The notes under the pieces were generated by a model that was not told the origin of the DNA, did no database searches, and saw only the letters and a list, made by a program, of their open reading frames with translations. Positions 1 to 11,505 of a stretch of 64,000 nt of DNA are shown here, in pieces. The stretch is from Miscanthus floridulus (lineage: Eukaryota; Streptophyta; Magnoliopsida; Poales; Poaceae): NCBI RefSeq assembly GCF_019320115.1, contig NC_089584.1, positions 52,015,633 through 52,079,632 of the forward strand, written 5' to 3'. A program made the position numbers and the translations under genes. Numbering within the stretch: position 1 is the stretch's first letter; each line of letters begins with the position of its first letter.

Positions 1-2528
1 GTTCTCGTGGTTCACTGCAACATGTTTGAAGACGCTTCGCCAATTGGGACGCGCAAAGTGCGTCTTGACACTAGTTCCAGACAAGATGTCGACTCCCTTC
101 TTCGCATGTTGGAGCTCTTGGAGCATGACAATGAGGGCAGACCGTGCATCCCCTTCCTCGTACACACTCGAGCAGTGGTTGTGGAGTTCAATGACTCCAT
201 CCTTGTCCTTCTCAGCCACCTCATTCATGACCCCTCGGAACCATTCAAAAGATCCCTCTTCTCTGGTCACCCAGTAGAAGTAGGCTCTCTTTGTCATGAA
301 TGGCCTCTTCTTGGCCTTGCCACTGCCCTCAGGCTCGGTGCCTGCAACAGATCCTCCATGCTGAATGTGGTTAAGTACATCCTTCACAATGCTAATCAAT
401 GGAGTGGCTCCAATGCCCAGTCCAATGAGCAGGAGAACATCATATTCCCGATAGTCTTGCGCCGGAGCACCATATGGTCCATCAATTAAGAGTCTTGGGA
501 ACCTGGAGCATGTCAAAATTCAGGATCAGATGAATCTAAGAAATGTATATTTTTACAGCACTGCATTTCAAAATAAATCAAACAAATTCTACCTGGCGTT
601 GCTCTCAGTGATCCCCTTGGAAAGGTCAGCTCTAAGGAGTCCACTTTCTCCATCAGTTGGAGGGCGGCATGCCTGGTTCATATTTACATCATTGTCAGTT
701 CCAACAACAAAAGCAATGGCATCAGGTATCACAATTCACAAATCACAAATTTCACAAGCTGCAGTTCACCATCCTCTAAGAGTTGTTGAGTCTTGTTCTA
801 GAAGGATCTTATTGGGCCAATAAAAAACTCAAAATCCAGAAGCCAAATTACCTCAGAGAAGACAGTCCTAAGACGTGAAGTCCAATCACCCCTTGTGCGA
901 ATGTGGACACTAAGATAATCATCTCCTGGTGCTGATGTAATGGAAAATGGGTGCCTGCAAGAGAAGAAAATTACGCACTTCAGTCATCTGCTGATCATAT
1001 GATCAAGGTACATCACTTTACTTGAGGAAGGGTGTAACTGCCTACCATTCATATGGAGAGACAGCACGGCAGTTTATGAAGATATACTGCCCACTCCGAT
1101 ACCTGAATCCAGGTGGCTTGGACATATAGAGAGCCAAAACATTCCCTGGATATACTGCAACCTATTGAGAGGGCACAAAATTAGAAGTCAAAAAGGAAAA
1201 CAAAATTTTCAAAATGACTTCTCATAAATAAAATGAAAATACTACAGAGTAAGTAGGTATCTTTGTAGAATGAAAGAAAAGAGACACCAAAATTCGAATT
1301 GAACAGAGAATTTGGGTGGCAGGGTGCGTAGCACACCTACTACTAACTGAACTTTGCTTTGTTCTCATCATATGCAAGTTGAAAAATACATGGCAAAACC
1401 AAAGGAACGGAATTGCAGGTACCTTCTGAATCCTAACAGCATCATGGCTCCTAAATAGCCGAAGAATGCGCTCACTTACATACAAGAGCACAGGGACAGC
1501 AAGGTACATCCAGGTCTGCAATGGTAGAAATGCTCTGTAAGTAATGACTTTCAGAAATTAGACGCTCTCTAGCAAATGAGAGTACAGATGTTTACCGTTT
1601 TCTTGTACCATTTCCTGCTTAGATATAAGCAGATCCCATGGACAACGAGCAGTGCATACACAATAACAAATAAGTGGTGCGTAAACCAAAAGGCATTGAA
1701 GCCAGTCATTTTCTTGAGGGGATTAGAATCCTTGAGCCTATTACGCCGAAACCATGGCTGGGCCAATACGAAAGCTATAGTCATAAGTACAACCATGACC
1801 ACACCTGTCCACCCTTCAGTCCCCTTTACAAACCACCAGTAATTTGGTGGCCTTTTGTCTCCAAAGAAAGACTTCATTGGTTCATAGGCAGCATCACTTG
1901 CATGGAGCAGCCGAGGAAAATCACATGTCAGGTGAGCACCTGCATGCAAAGCAACACCAACTGCAACACCTGCTGCTATTACCTGCACAATAATTCCATA
2001 CATATTACATAATGTAATTTCCACATTAGTAAGTGTAACTATCAGATGGGAACGTTAACAATTCATTCTCATTGGTCCTCTAGGATAAAAAAAAAGAGAA
2101 CTATGTTTCAATTGGAATGGATACTCCCACAGAATGGAAAGGCTCATCCTGTGTTCAATACTAACTGAGTACATATAGTCTTACCTTATGGAAGTTTATG
2201 TTGTCATTGAAGGGCACAACAGCTCCGATCTTTGTCTTTGATCGAATCCAAGTGATTGTATTTCGGCAAACAGGAAAAAGAACCAGGGCCATATTGAATT
2301 TGAGGGTCTCTGCAGCACCTTTTGCAGTGCACACACAATAACCCATGATGTGAAATACAGCTCGATTACGGTATTGGATGAACTTCCAAATGAAAAGGCC
2401 AATGCAGATTGAGAGCCAGAGAGTCATAACCCAAATGCGCTTCCAGTTCTCCTCAAGGAAGTATGTGAACTCTTGCCAGTAGTGGTAAAATGGACCTGTG
2501 TTCTTGTTTGATGCAAGCTTCATGCTAA
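1..2528 (-). pseudogene. RBOHB: Truncated tandem copy of RBOHB (C-terminal part)
   Basis: This is a partial copy of the NADPH oxidase gene at 7298-11505, cut by the left window edge. Exons by comparison with the complete copy are 2185-2523 (from an in-frame ATG), 1596-1982, 1423-1515, 1046-1161, 852-954, 593-672 and 1-502. All splice signals are kept. It holds the membrane segments, the heme-binding ferric-reductase region and the FAD and NADPH modules. The N-terminal regulatory region and both EF-hands are missing. Identity with the complete copy ends at 2528, in the middle of an exon, and foreign sequence follows. By eye I find only three substitutions (1110, 1281, 2464) and one poly-A length change near 2087. 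The frame from the ATG at 2523 is open, so an EF-hand-less protein is conceivable, but no promoter is evident. It could also be an assembly artefact of a second haplotype. Confidence 0.9.
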
Positions 2529-2978
2529 CGTCTGCGAAATGTTGTAACGTACGATATGTTATGTTGAATTACTGTGATCTTGGTTGTATGCAAGTTGGTT
2601 TGAAATCCTTCGAGATTTCAGTTGACTACCGGGTTTATATGGGCTCAAGTTCAAGAATTTGATCGTTTCGGCGATTGTTTTTGTACTTGTGATCTTATAA
2701 ATTGGTCGGTTCTGTGACACTTGTTATGTAGAAAGTCAAAGTGGCACAGTTAATGGAAATTCAGGGATTAATGACATGAACAGAAAGGCACCACAATCAT
2801 GTGTGGTGTGCTGCACTTTTCTCCAATGAAAAAACATTCAGCTCATTATATCGTTTAACGGTTCTATTAGGAGCAAAGCAAAAGTAGCACACTGGTGACT
2901 TCGCAGTTGATCAGTGAACATTCGACCGCACATGTATATTTAAATGATAAATATATCTCAGGACGTAAACGAGATACT
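2529..2978. other. Unique spacer with no recognised gene
   Basis: AT-rich sequence follows the breakpoint of the truncated RBOHB copy. I see no open frame, terminal repeat or protein similarity. It is the only sequence that could act as promoter for the truncated copy. Confidence 0.5.
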
Positions 2979-3113
2979 GGCCCCATTTGGCTTACCTTAT
3001 ATTCGGCTTGTTCGGCTTGTTTTTTTCAGCCAGAACAGTGTTTTTCTCTCATAACAATTCAGCCAGAACAGTGTTTTTCAGCCAGTTTCAGTTTCAGACC
3101 AGCGAACGGGGCC
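2979..3113. mobile_element. GGCC-TIR MITE, 135 bp, TSD ACT
   Basis: The element starts GGCCCCATTTGGCTTA and ends AGCGAACGGGGCC. It is flanked by the 3-bp direct repeat ACT (2976-2978 and 3114-3116). It contains two copies of CAGCCAGAACAGTGTTTTTC. The same family occurs at 48530-48668 and, more diverged, at 13553-13681, each also with a 3-bp duplication. It has no coding capacity. Confidence 0.8.
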
Positions 3114-3239
3114 ACTGCATGCATGCTTAAGGTAAATGATCAGACTCTTATTTTTAGATAGCGAGTAGAAGCTTGACGAAGACAATACACATGAGCAGAT
3201 GAATTTACACAATTGATGGTGAAACGGCAAAGTTATAGT

Positions 3240-3834
3240 TTAGTGGATACCTTCGTAGTGAGCATCCAGATTTTTCCAGTCGAGGCTGTCCAGTAGCTGC
3301 TGCAGGGACGAAGGGAGCAACTTGATACCTGGGCAGCGTCTAATTACAAGCTTACGGAGAGATGAGTATGCTTGTGGCCCATTGGGCAAGATTGGTGCTA
3401 GGCTTTCGCAATCTTTGAAGATAGACGCATTCCAGCGTTTGGAGCTCTCCAGAGCTAGATTCCAGTGATCTCAACTCTGGGCACCTATCAATATCCAGTA
3501 TTCGGAGTGCATCCAGCTGGCCCGAGAGGAGTTGTAGTTTGTCGCATTTCGAAATATCTATTTTCCTGAGGGATGGGGGAAGGTTGACAACCTCTGACAA
3601 GCTGCCACGCTCGAATATCTTTAGAGATCGAAGGCATGGAAGGAAGCGATCCATGGTCGATGAAGACAGCTGTGGTACAGCAGCTGTGGATTCCATGACG
3701 TCAGTGCTAGGCCCTTGATTCAATGACGGCTTGTCCTGTTGCTTGCCGAATATGGACTCAAGTTTAGGACACCCCCGAACCTTCATTGTCTTGAGAGATG
3801 CGGGCACGTTGAAGACTCCAATGAGGTCGTGCAT
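3240..3834 (-). pseudogene. NBS-LRR resistance gene fragment (LRR C-terminus)
   Basis: The minus strand encodes irregular leucine-rich repeats of the plant CC-NBS-LRR type: LKTMKVRGCPKLESIFG near the start, then LRSLKIFERG, LRKIDISKCDKLQLLSG and LRILDIDRCPELRSLES. The frame closes at 3352. An alternative frame then carries the usual end of these proteins (AYSSLRKLVIRRCPGIKLLP, followed by SSLQQLLDSL) and stops at 3240. A one-base frameshift near 3425-3430 therefore breaks the gene. No NB-ARC domain is present, and upstream homology ends near 3840. Such fragments are common debris beside resistance-gene clusters. Family assignment is by motif only. Confidence 0.75.
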
Positions 3835-3868
3835 GAGTGAACAGGTCTCTTAAGGTCGATGGTTACTG

Positions 3869-4571
3869 CTCATGAGTCATGACCATGGCGGGTTAATAAC
3901 GATGACAAGGACAGAGGCTCCGGCACCAGACAAGCCGAATCAACCAACCTGTGTGCAAGAAATTCGTACCTGCAGTACCGGGGCCGCAAAACGTCGAGCA
4001 GCTGGCGTGCAACCTCCCCTCTTCTCGCCCCACCCGGCCCGGGTAAGCGACCACAGAGGGACCTTCTGCGAAACCTCCCCGCAGCGGCCCCTCTTAGCTC
4101 CACGAACGGCCCTCCGCCTCCAGAAGCCGCCCTCCGCCGAAGGTCCGGCCGGCGGTGCCTAGACCCACCGAGGGCCGTGCGGGGGACCTTCAGCCACCGC
4201 AGCGTCGAGCTCCCCTCGCTCCGTCGAGCCCCGCGGAATCCCCCTCCCTTCGCCACACGACCGTCCGCCCACCAGCTACGCCGGAGACGACCCCACCGGC
4301 CTCGCCGGGAGGGCGTGGCGGAGGAGAACGCTGTCGCCCGTCGAGACACCCGTGGATGTCCTCGACTAATCAGCGCAGAAGGTGAAGGATTCGCGCGCGT
4401 AGAAGGCGCCACCACCTCGGCCTGCCCCTCCACGCTCTGCACTTGCGGACCTGCAGCGCCGGACTGCCGGTGCCGTCGACGGTGGCTGAACTGAAGCAAC
4501 TCCGCTCCGAGCCTCCGACGCCTGGCGAAGACGCGACCGGAGAGCCACTGCTCATGACCATGGCGGGTTAG
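3869..4571. repeat. GC-rich segment flanked by direct repeats
   Basis: A very GC-rich block (about 3895-4545) lies between two copies of a motif containing CATGACCATGGCGGGTTA (about 3877-3894 and 4553-4570). Both copies are preceded by a near match to ACTGCTCATGA. The flanking repeats look like a long target-site duplication of a retroposed or captured fragment. Long frames in both directions (for example 3870-4499 minus) are arginine, proline and serine rich, as expected from base composition, and I recognise no domain. The repeat copies at the ends are seen directly. The insertion mechanism is inference. Confidence 0.5.
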
Positions 4572-4959
4572 GATTCCTACTGAAGCACGCGGAGATGATC
4601 ATGGTAGTCCCATTCAGTCCTAAACTATAAAGCCAGACACTAGACACTCCCTTACCATAGAAACTAGGTAAAACATACAACCTCGTAGCAATTTTGCGTT
4701 GATTTCGTCACACATGCCGCTTGCGTGGAGCGGTTTTGATATGTCAGCTAGTGGTTTCAAAACAAAGGTTTAAAATATGAAAATTGAACTTCCATGGTAG
4801 TTAGAGCTTGAAATCTAGATGTCACCTTAATAGAACTTTGTTCATCTACAAAATTCTAATATATTCTGTTGAGAGTCTATTTAAAGTTTTCCTAAGTAAA
4901 AGATTTTTACTTTTGACAACGAATATTTGTTATAGTAAGATTAAAAGTTAGTAGTCTCT
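4572..4959. other. AT-rich spacer, nothing recognised
   Basis: No open frame or repeat structure is seen between the GC-rich block and the LINE fragment. Confidence 0.4.
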
Positions 4960-6000
4960 CTGCCAAGCTCGCTTACAAAGAAATGCAGAACACATCAACT
5001 CATGGGAAGGCCTATCAAAAGCTTTAGCAAGGTCTAATTTTAAGAGAAAAGCTTTCTGATTCCAGTTTTTAAGGTTGAAGGAGTGAATTATTTCCTAGGC
5101 GATGATGACATTAGAAGAGATATGCCTGTCAGTAATAAAAGCCGCTTGAGCATGATTAATTGTATTAGGAAGGTGAGGCTTTATTCTATTAGCTAGAGAC
5201 TTAGCTATAATTTTGTAATTGACATTACAAAGGCTTATGGGTCTAAAATCTTGCGGAGTTTGAGGTTGATCTTTTTTAAGAATGAGGGCAATATAGGTTT
5301 TATTGATGTCATCACTGAAATGTCAGGAGGAGTAGAAATCTGTTACCAGTTTACTGACGTCCTGTTTGATCCACGGCCACGCCAATTTGTAGAAGGCTGC
5401 AGTGAGGCCATCGGGTCCTGGGTTGGCATTGTTCCTCATCTGTTTGACAATTTCATATAATTCCTGCATATTTGGAATGGAGTTAGTGTAAGTGCCATCA
5501 GCTGGGCAAACCATAGAACCTGTGGAGAAGGCAGCAGTGACATCACGGGCAGGCTGTGATGGTTGTAGGTAGCATTGGGTGCATGGATAGGTAAAGGAAC
5601 AGGGGAGGGAGGGGGCTGCTGGGTACTGGTCGGTTGATTGGTAGGCTGATTCTGGGAAGTGAAGATGGATTGGAAGTAGTGATTGAGGGTATTAGCTAGC
5701 TGGTCAGGAGTGGTGGATAAAGAGCCGTCAGGATTGTGGAGGTAGGTTATACGGTTACGTCTATTTCTTTTAATTATGGAGTGGTGGAAGAAAGTAGTAT
5801 TGCGGTCTCCATTGACAGCCCAATCCTTTTTAGCTCTCTGAAGGTGGTAAATCTCATCTTTGGCAAGGAGGTCGTGGTGCTGCTGCCTGCTGGGTAAGGT
5901 GGCTTTGCAGAGAGTGGTTTTGCTGGTTGGGCGGGTTAGATTGAAGCTGGAGAAGCTGGGTCTCAATTAGCCTCTGATCTTTGGAAATGGAGAAAAAGAA
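4960..6000 (-). pseudogene. L1-type LINE ORF2 fragment (endonuclease-RT linker and RT start)
   Basis: Minus-strand frames read WAVNGDRNTTFFHHSIIKR, then NPGPDGLTAAFYKLAWPWI, then DFRPISLCNVNYKIIAKSLA and KLDLAKAFDRPSHELMCSAF. These are the linker and the first reverse-transcriptase blocks of plant L1 elements, including the motif-A aspartate in LDLAKAFD. The frame is broken by stops and shifts (frames 5436-5966 and 5323-5514 are parts of it). The endonuclease, the YADD block and the 3' end are absent. It is a dead internal fragment inserted between the two RBOHB copies. Confidence 0.8.
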
Positions 6001-7100
6001 AACCAAGGCTGGATGTGAGTTAGAGCGGCTATATTCAGTCCTTTTCTTTTCATCTTTGTTTTAGTAGGGTACTGCAGTTTCCTTTTCTTCTTCGTTTTAG
6101 AAGGGTAGTGTTGCAGTCAACAGTTCTCAGATCCATGCAAGTATTGCACTTGCTTTCAACTTAATGAAACGGCAGAACACCTGGCCATTCCGCTAAAAGA
6201 ATTTGTTGTACCCAGTCTGCCAATACAAACTGGAGATATCAAGCCTGCCACTAGTGGCAATGGAACAACTAGGGACTCCAAGTTCTAGCAAATGAGGTAT
6301 AAACAAAATTCGCAAAAAAATAAAAATAAAGAAGAGAGGTATAAACAAGAATCAAGAATTATACTAATTCACCACGTAGGAGCGAGATTATTACCTGCTT
6401 TGGCACCACCTCCGTCATGAACATTGACATGATTGCGACCCATGAGAGCAGTCTGTTTACACTCGCCATTGTCCTGGATGTATAATCCAACCACCCTGCT
6501 GGCATCTCCCGGGCGGTAACAGACATTTCGTCGAACACCAAACGAGCAAGGGGACTGGAACCACCACCTCCACTGCCGTGCGCGCGAACCACCTTCCTCG
6601 AGAGACAGGTGATGGGGGTAATGGCTGTCTGGTTTCTGGTGTGGGCGGCGGGTCTACTCTCTCCGTTGGGGAAGCGGCGCAGAGGGGCCAGCGGGACTCG
6701 GCCCGAGGCGGTTGAGCTAACCAATGGCCCTTTGAGCTGAGAAGATGCCCTTTGAGACTGGTGGTTCATTCGGGCGATTCGTGGGAAAAGGCATCATGAC
6801 GCTTGGCAGCGAGTTTGAAATGGCAGTATGGATCAAGCAGTTCAGGCATACGCTTACTGCTCATTTTTTATCGCAAGCTTTGAAATGCCGAGACATCAAA
6901 CAATATGCAGCACCAGCACCGCAACTTCCATTTTAAGCAGCCTAAGAAATGCACAAGTAGCTAACTACTCAGCATCAGGAGTTCACGATCACAAGTGAAA
7001 CTGACTCATTTGTGCCGTAAATACTTTCCTCGGATCTTCGCTATAGGAGTGGTCCCCAACAGGAGCAGATAACACAAAAGACCTGTCTAAACCAGCTTTA
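6001..7100. other. Spacer downstream of RBOHB, no recognised gene
   Basis: This stretch holds a minus-strand frame at 6359-6769 with a hydrophobic stretch (NRLLSWVAIMSMFMTEVV) ending just before a possible GT splice donor near 6394. It might be the first exon of an unknown secreted protein, but nothing downstream supports it. The rest shows no recognisable feature. Confidence 0.35.
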
Positions 7101-7297
7101 AAACGAAATGTCATGTTTCCATGTGTTAAAACTTTTAAGGTTGCATGCTTACAAAGACACTTCATCTACTTTGACATCTACAACAAAATAACTCCCACCG
7201 TCTTATTCTTCTACTTTTATATATATTATTACAACCCTTGTAATTCACATTCTGAAATCATTAGAGGACCACGTCCAGAGCTTCTCCAGTTACGCCA
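7101..7297 (-). other. Probable RBOHB 3' untranslated region
   Basis: AT-rich sequence directly after the stop codon at 7298-7300. The transcript end cannot be fixed. The equivalent part of the truncated copy lies outside the window. Confidence 0.4.
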
Positions 7298-10200
7298 TCA
7301 GAAGTTCTCCTTGTGGAACTCAAACTTTGTATTTGTCTTGTGGGTGAAGTCTGCTGAAAACTGCCGTAGCTGTGGCACAAGGACGGGCTCACCGCAGTAG
7401 AAAACTCCTGAACAGTAATCAGATGTTAGTAGATGATGAAGTCAGTTGACGTTTCTAGTGCTTCGACGTGATGAGAAAATGGCATAGAATGTTTCTAGTG
7501 CTTCGACATGATAGGGAGATGACAAAGGATGTGACATACCGACGCGTTGGTTCTCGTGGTTCACTGCAACATGTTTGAAGACGCTTCGCCAATTGGGACG
7601 CGCAAAGTGCGTCTTGACACTAGTTCCAGACAAGATGTCGACTCCCTTCTTCGCATGTTGGAGCTCTTGGAGCATGACAATGAGGGCAGACCGTGCATCC
7701 CCTTCCTCGTACACACTCGAGCAGTGGTTGTGGAGTTCAATGACTCCATCCTTGTCCTTCTCAGCCACCTCATTCATGACCCCTCGGAACCATTCAAAAG
7801 ATCCCTCTTCTCTGGTCACCCAGTAGAAGTAGGCTCTCTTTGTCATGAATGGCCTCTTCTTGGCCTTGCCACTGCCCTCAGGCTCGGTGCCTGCAACAGA
7901 TCCTCCATGCTGAATGTGGTTAAGTACATCCTTCACAATGCTAATCAATGGAGTGGCTCCAATGCCCAGTCCAATGAGCAGGAGAACATCATATTCCCGA
8001 TAGTCTTGCGCCGGAGCACCATATGGTCCATCAATTAAGAGTCTTGGGAACCTGGAGCATGTCAAAATTCAGGATCAGATGAATCTAAGAAATGTATATT
8101 TTTACAGCACTGCATTTCAAAATAAATCAAACAAATTCTACCTGGCGTTGCTCTCAGTGATCCCCTTGGAAAGGTCAGCTCTAAGGAGTCCACTTTCTCC
8201 ATCAGTTGGAGGGCGGCATGCCTGGTTCATATTTACATCATTGTCAGTTCCAACAACAAAAGCAATGGCATCAGGTATCACAATTCACAAATCACAAATT
8301 TCACAAGCTGCAGTTCACCATCCTCTAAGAGTTGTTGAGTCTTGTTCTAGAAGGATCTTATTGGGCCAATAAAAAACTCAAAATCCAGAAGCCAAATTAC
8401 CTCAGAGAAGACAGTCCTAAGACGTGAAGTCCAATCACCCCTTGTGCGAATGTGGACACTAAGATAATCATCTCCTGGTGCTGATGTAATGGAAAATGGG
8501 TGCCTGCAAGAGAAGAAAATTACGCACTTCAGTCATCTGCTGATCATATGATCAAGGTACATCACTTTACTTGAGGAAGGGTGTAACTGCCTACCATTCA
8601 TATGGAGAGACAGCACGGCAGTTTATGAAGATATACTGCCCACTCCGATACCTGAATCGAGGTGGCTTGGACATATAGAGAGCCAAAACATTCCCTGGAT
8701 ATACTGCAACCTATTGAGAGGGCACAAAATTAGAAGTCAAAAAGGAAAACAAAATTTTCAAAATGACTTCTCATAAATAAAATGAAAATACTACAGAGTA
8801 AGTAGGTATCTTTGTAGAATGAAAGAAAATAGACACCAAAATTCGAATTGAACAGAGAATTTGGGTGGCAGGGTGCGTAGCACACCTACTACTAACTGAA
8901 CTTTGCTTTGTTCTCATCATATGCAAGTTGAAAAATACATGGCAAAACCAAAGGAACGGAATTGCAGGTACCTTCTGAATCCTAACAGCATCATGGCTCC
9001 TAAATAGCCGAAGAATGCGCTCACTTACATACAAGAGCACAGGGACAGCAAGGTACATCCAGGTCTGCAATGGTAGAAATGCTCTGTAAGTAATGACTTT
9101 CAGAAATTAGACGCTCTCTAGCAAATGAGAGTACAGATGTTTACCGTTTTCTTGTACCATTTCCTGCTTAGATATAAGCAGATCCCATGGACAACGAGCA
9201 GTGCATACACAATAACAAATAAGTGGTGCGTAAACCAAAAGGCATTGAAGCCAGTCATTTTCTTGAGGGGATTAGAATCCTTGAGCCTATTACGCCGAAA
9301 CCATGGCTGGGCCAATACGAAAGCTATAGTCATAAGTACAACCATGACCACACCTGTCCACCCTTCAGTCCCCTTTACAAACCACCAGTAATTTGGTGGC
9401 CTTTTGTCTCCAAAGAAAGACTTCATTGGTTCATAGGCAGCATCACTTGCATGGAGCAGCCGAGGAAAATCACATGTCAGGTGAGCACCTGCATGCAAAG
9501 CAACACCAACTGCAACACCTGCTGCTATTACCTGCACAATAATTCCATACATATTACATAATGTAATTTCCACATTAGTAAGTGTAACTATCAGATGGGA
9601 ACGTTAACAATTCATTCTCATTGGTCCTCTAGGATAAAAAAAAGAGAACTATGTTTCAATTGGAATGGATACTCCCACAGAATGGAAAGGCTCATCCTGT
9701 GTTCAATACTAACTGAGTACATATAGTCTTACCTTATGGAAGTTTATGTTGTCATTGAAGGGCACAACAGCTCCGATCTTTGTCTTTGATCGAATCCAAG
9801 TGATTGTATTTCGGCAAACAGGAAAAAGAACCAGGGCCATATTGAATTTGAGGGTCTCTGCAGCACCTTTTGCAGTGCACACACAATAACCCATGATGTG
9901 AAATACAGCTCGATTACGGTATTGGATGAACTTCCAAATGAAAAGGCCAATGCAGATTGAGAGCCAGAGAGTCATAACCCAAATGCGCTTCCAGTTCTCC
10001 TCAAGGAAGTACGTGAACTCTTGCCAGTAGTGGTAAAATGGACCTGTGTTCTTGTTTGATGCAAGCTTCATGCTAAGAGCTTTGCTAAGTTTTGAGCTTT
10101 GTGTTGTTGATCTTGCAGCAGCTTGAGATGGTGATTGCAGCAAAAGTGCCTCCAGATCCTCAAGCTGTTAATTTTTTAGCATGGGTTAGTTCATGGACTG

Positions 10201-11505
10201 TGCCACAATTGTTATTTTTGTGAGTATACTGGGCAGACCTCAATGTATCCCAGATTGTTGCGGTCAAGTTCTTCCATAATGAGTGCTGTGTACTCATCAG
10301 CCCGTTCCTTGAGCTTGGAAAGTTTGTTTGCTGAAGCACTGAGGGTAATAATCTGCAAGAGCATATTATCACTTGCTTAGCACCTTACAACACACAGCAT
10401 GAACATATTAGATTTTAAATTCTTGATTCTTCTGACAGACCTCCTTAACCTCCTCTGCTGTGATCCTTCCATCAGCATTCTTGTCAACCCTGAACAGAAA
10501 AAACTAACACATGGTAAGTGCCAAATAAAATTGTTGAATACACAACAGCTGGTGTAAACTTATTACAATGGTTTTGCTTCATAGTTTTTTTAAGATAGCA
10601 TGTTAGTAAGGCCAAGTATTTTTTTTTATGTGGAGGTGCATTTCGATAACGCATCACATACAGTTATGCATAAAAGAAAGAAACCATAACAGGACTAATA
10701 AGATATTCATCAAAATTACTAACATGTCAAAGAATGTCTGTAGACGGTTGTCAAAACCCTGATCACTGAGTTGTTCCCAGAAATCTTTCAGCTCATCCTT
10801 AGTCAGCAGCTGCTTCGTTATCCCTCTCTTCCTTGCTAATGAATCGAAGACTTGCACTGCAAACTCATCAGATCCATCCATCCCTGCACAATCGAAAGCA
10901 ATGCTTGTATTAGCATTGTTCAAATAGCTGTATGGAGATACATATTCAATAGAACCACTGAAATTACCAATGCATTTCCCAAATCTTGAACGTAGCAGCA
11001 CGCCATCAACCTGTAGCTGGTTGAACCGTTTCTCCACTGCAGCCCAGCCATCATGACCAACTTTTGCAGTCACAAACTGCAAACCCTTGAGCGCTACAGC
11101 AGCCCCACTCTTGCTTCTGTCCAATCTCTTCCTCATGTTCTTTCCCAACTGTGTCTGCGGTGCCTTATTGCTTGAGCTGTTCATCTTTAGCCCATTTTTC
11201 ACCTGCCTAATCTTCGATGATAGCTTGCCGCTCCTTGATGAGGAAGGTGACACAAGTGACAGGCCATCAAACCCACCACCATGCCCCGAGCCACCATCAT
11301 CGACTGCCCTGACATCTTCGATTGCCACTGAATCACGCTGTACAATGGTGATTTCCACAACCTCATCATCATCTTTGAACCTGGTGGTCTTCACGCCCTT
11401 CCGGCTTGATTCTCCCAGATTGCCGCTGTGTGGGATTAATGTTGCAGTGTCATCATGTGACCTCCTAGAACTGCCCGTGTCCATGGCCGCTTCAGTGTCT
11501 GCCAT
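7298..11505 (-). CDS. RBOHB: Respiratory burst oxidase homolog B (plant NADPH oxidase)
   Basis: Plasma-membrane enzyme that moves electrons from cytosolic NADPH through FAD and two hemes to apoplastic oxygen, giving superoxide for defence and development. Coding exons (minus) are 10968-11505, 10724-10883, 10441-10489, 10239-10352, 9733-10164, 9145-9531, 8972-9064, 8595-8710, 8401-8503, 8142-8221, 7540-8051 and 7298-7407. They total 2694 nt, 897 residues, with all junctions GT-AG and in phase. ATG 11505 starts [11 protein letters not shown]. The EF-hand loop is at residues 235-246 ([12 protein letters not shown]), followed by a weaker one at 279-290. TM segments begin near 349. HAGAH and FTHH carry heme-type histidines. 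[13 protein letters not shown] is the FAD block, GLGIGATP and VFYCGEP are NADPH blocks, and the end is FEFHKENF. The name rests on remembered agreement with rice RBOHB. Residue 609 is Arg (CGA), where the truncated copy has Gly (GGA). Confidence 0.95.

Noticed and set aside
3870..4499. Minus-strand frame of 209 codons
   Set aside because: Arg/Ser/Pro-rich composition artefact of the GC-rich block. Overlapping frames are open on both strands and it has no recognised domain.
7547..8038. Plus-strand frame of 163 codons (and its twin at 7-489)
   Set aside because: It is the exact antisense of the RBOHB NADPH-binding exon. The long frame comes from codon bias of the coding strand.
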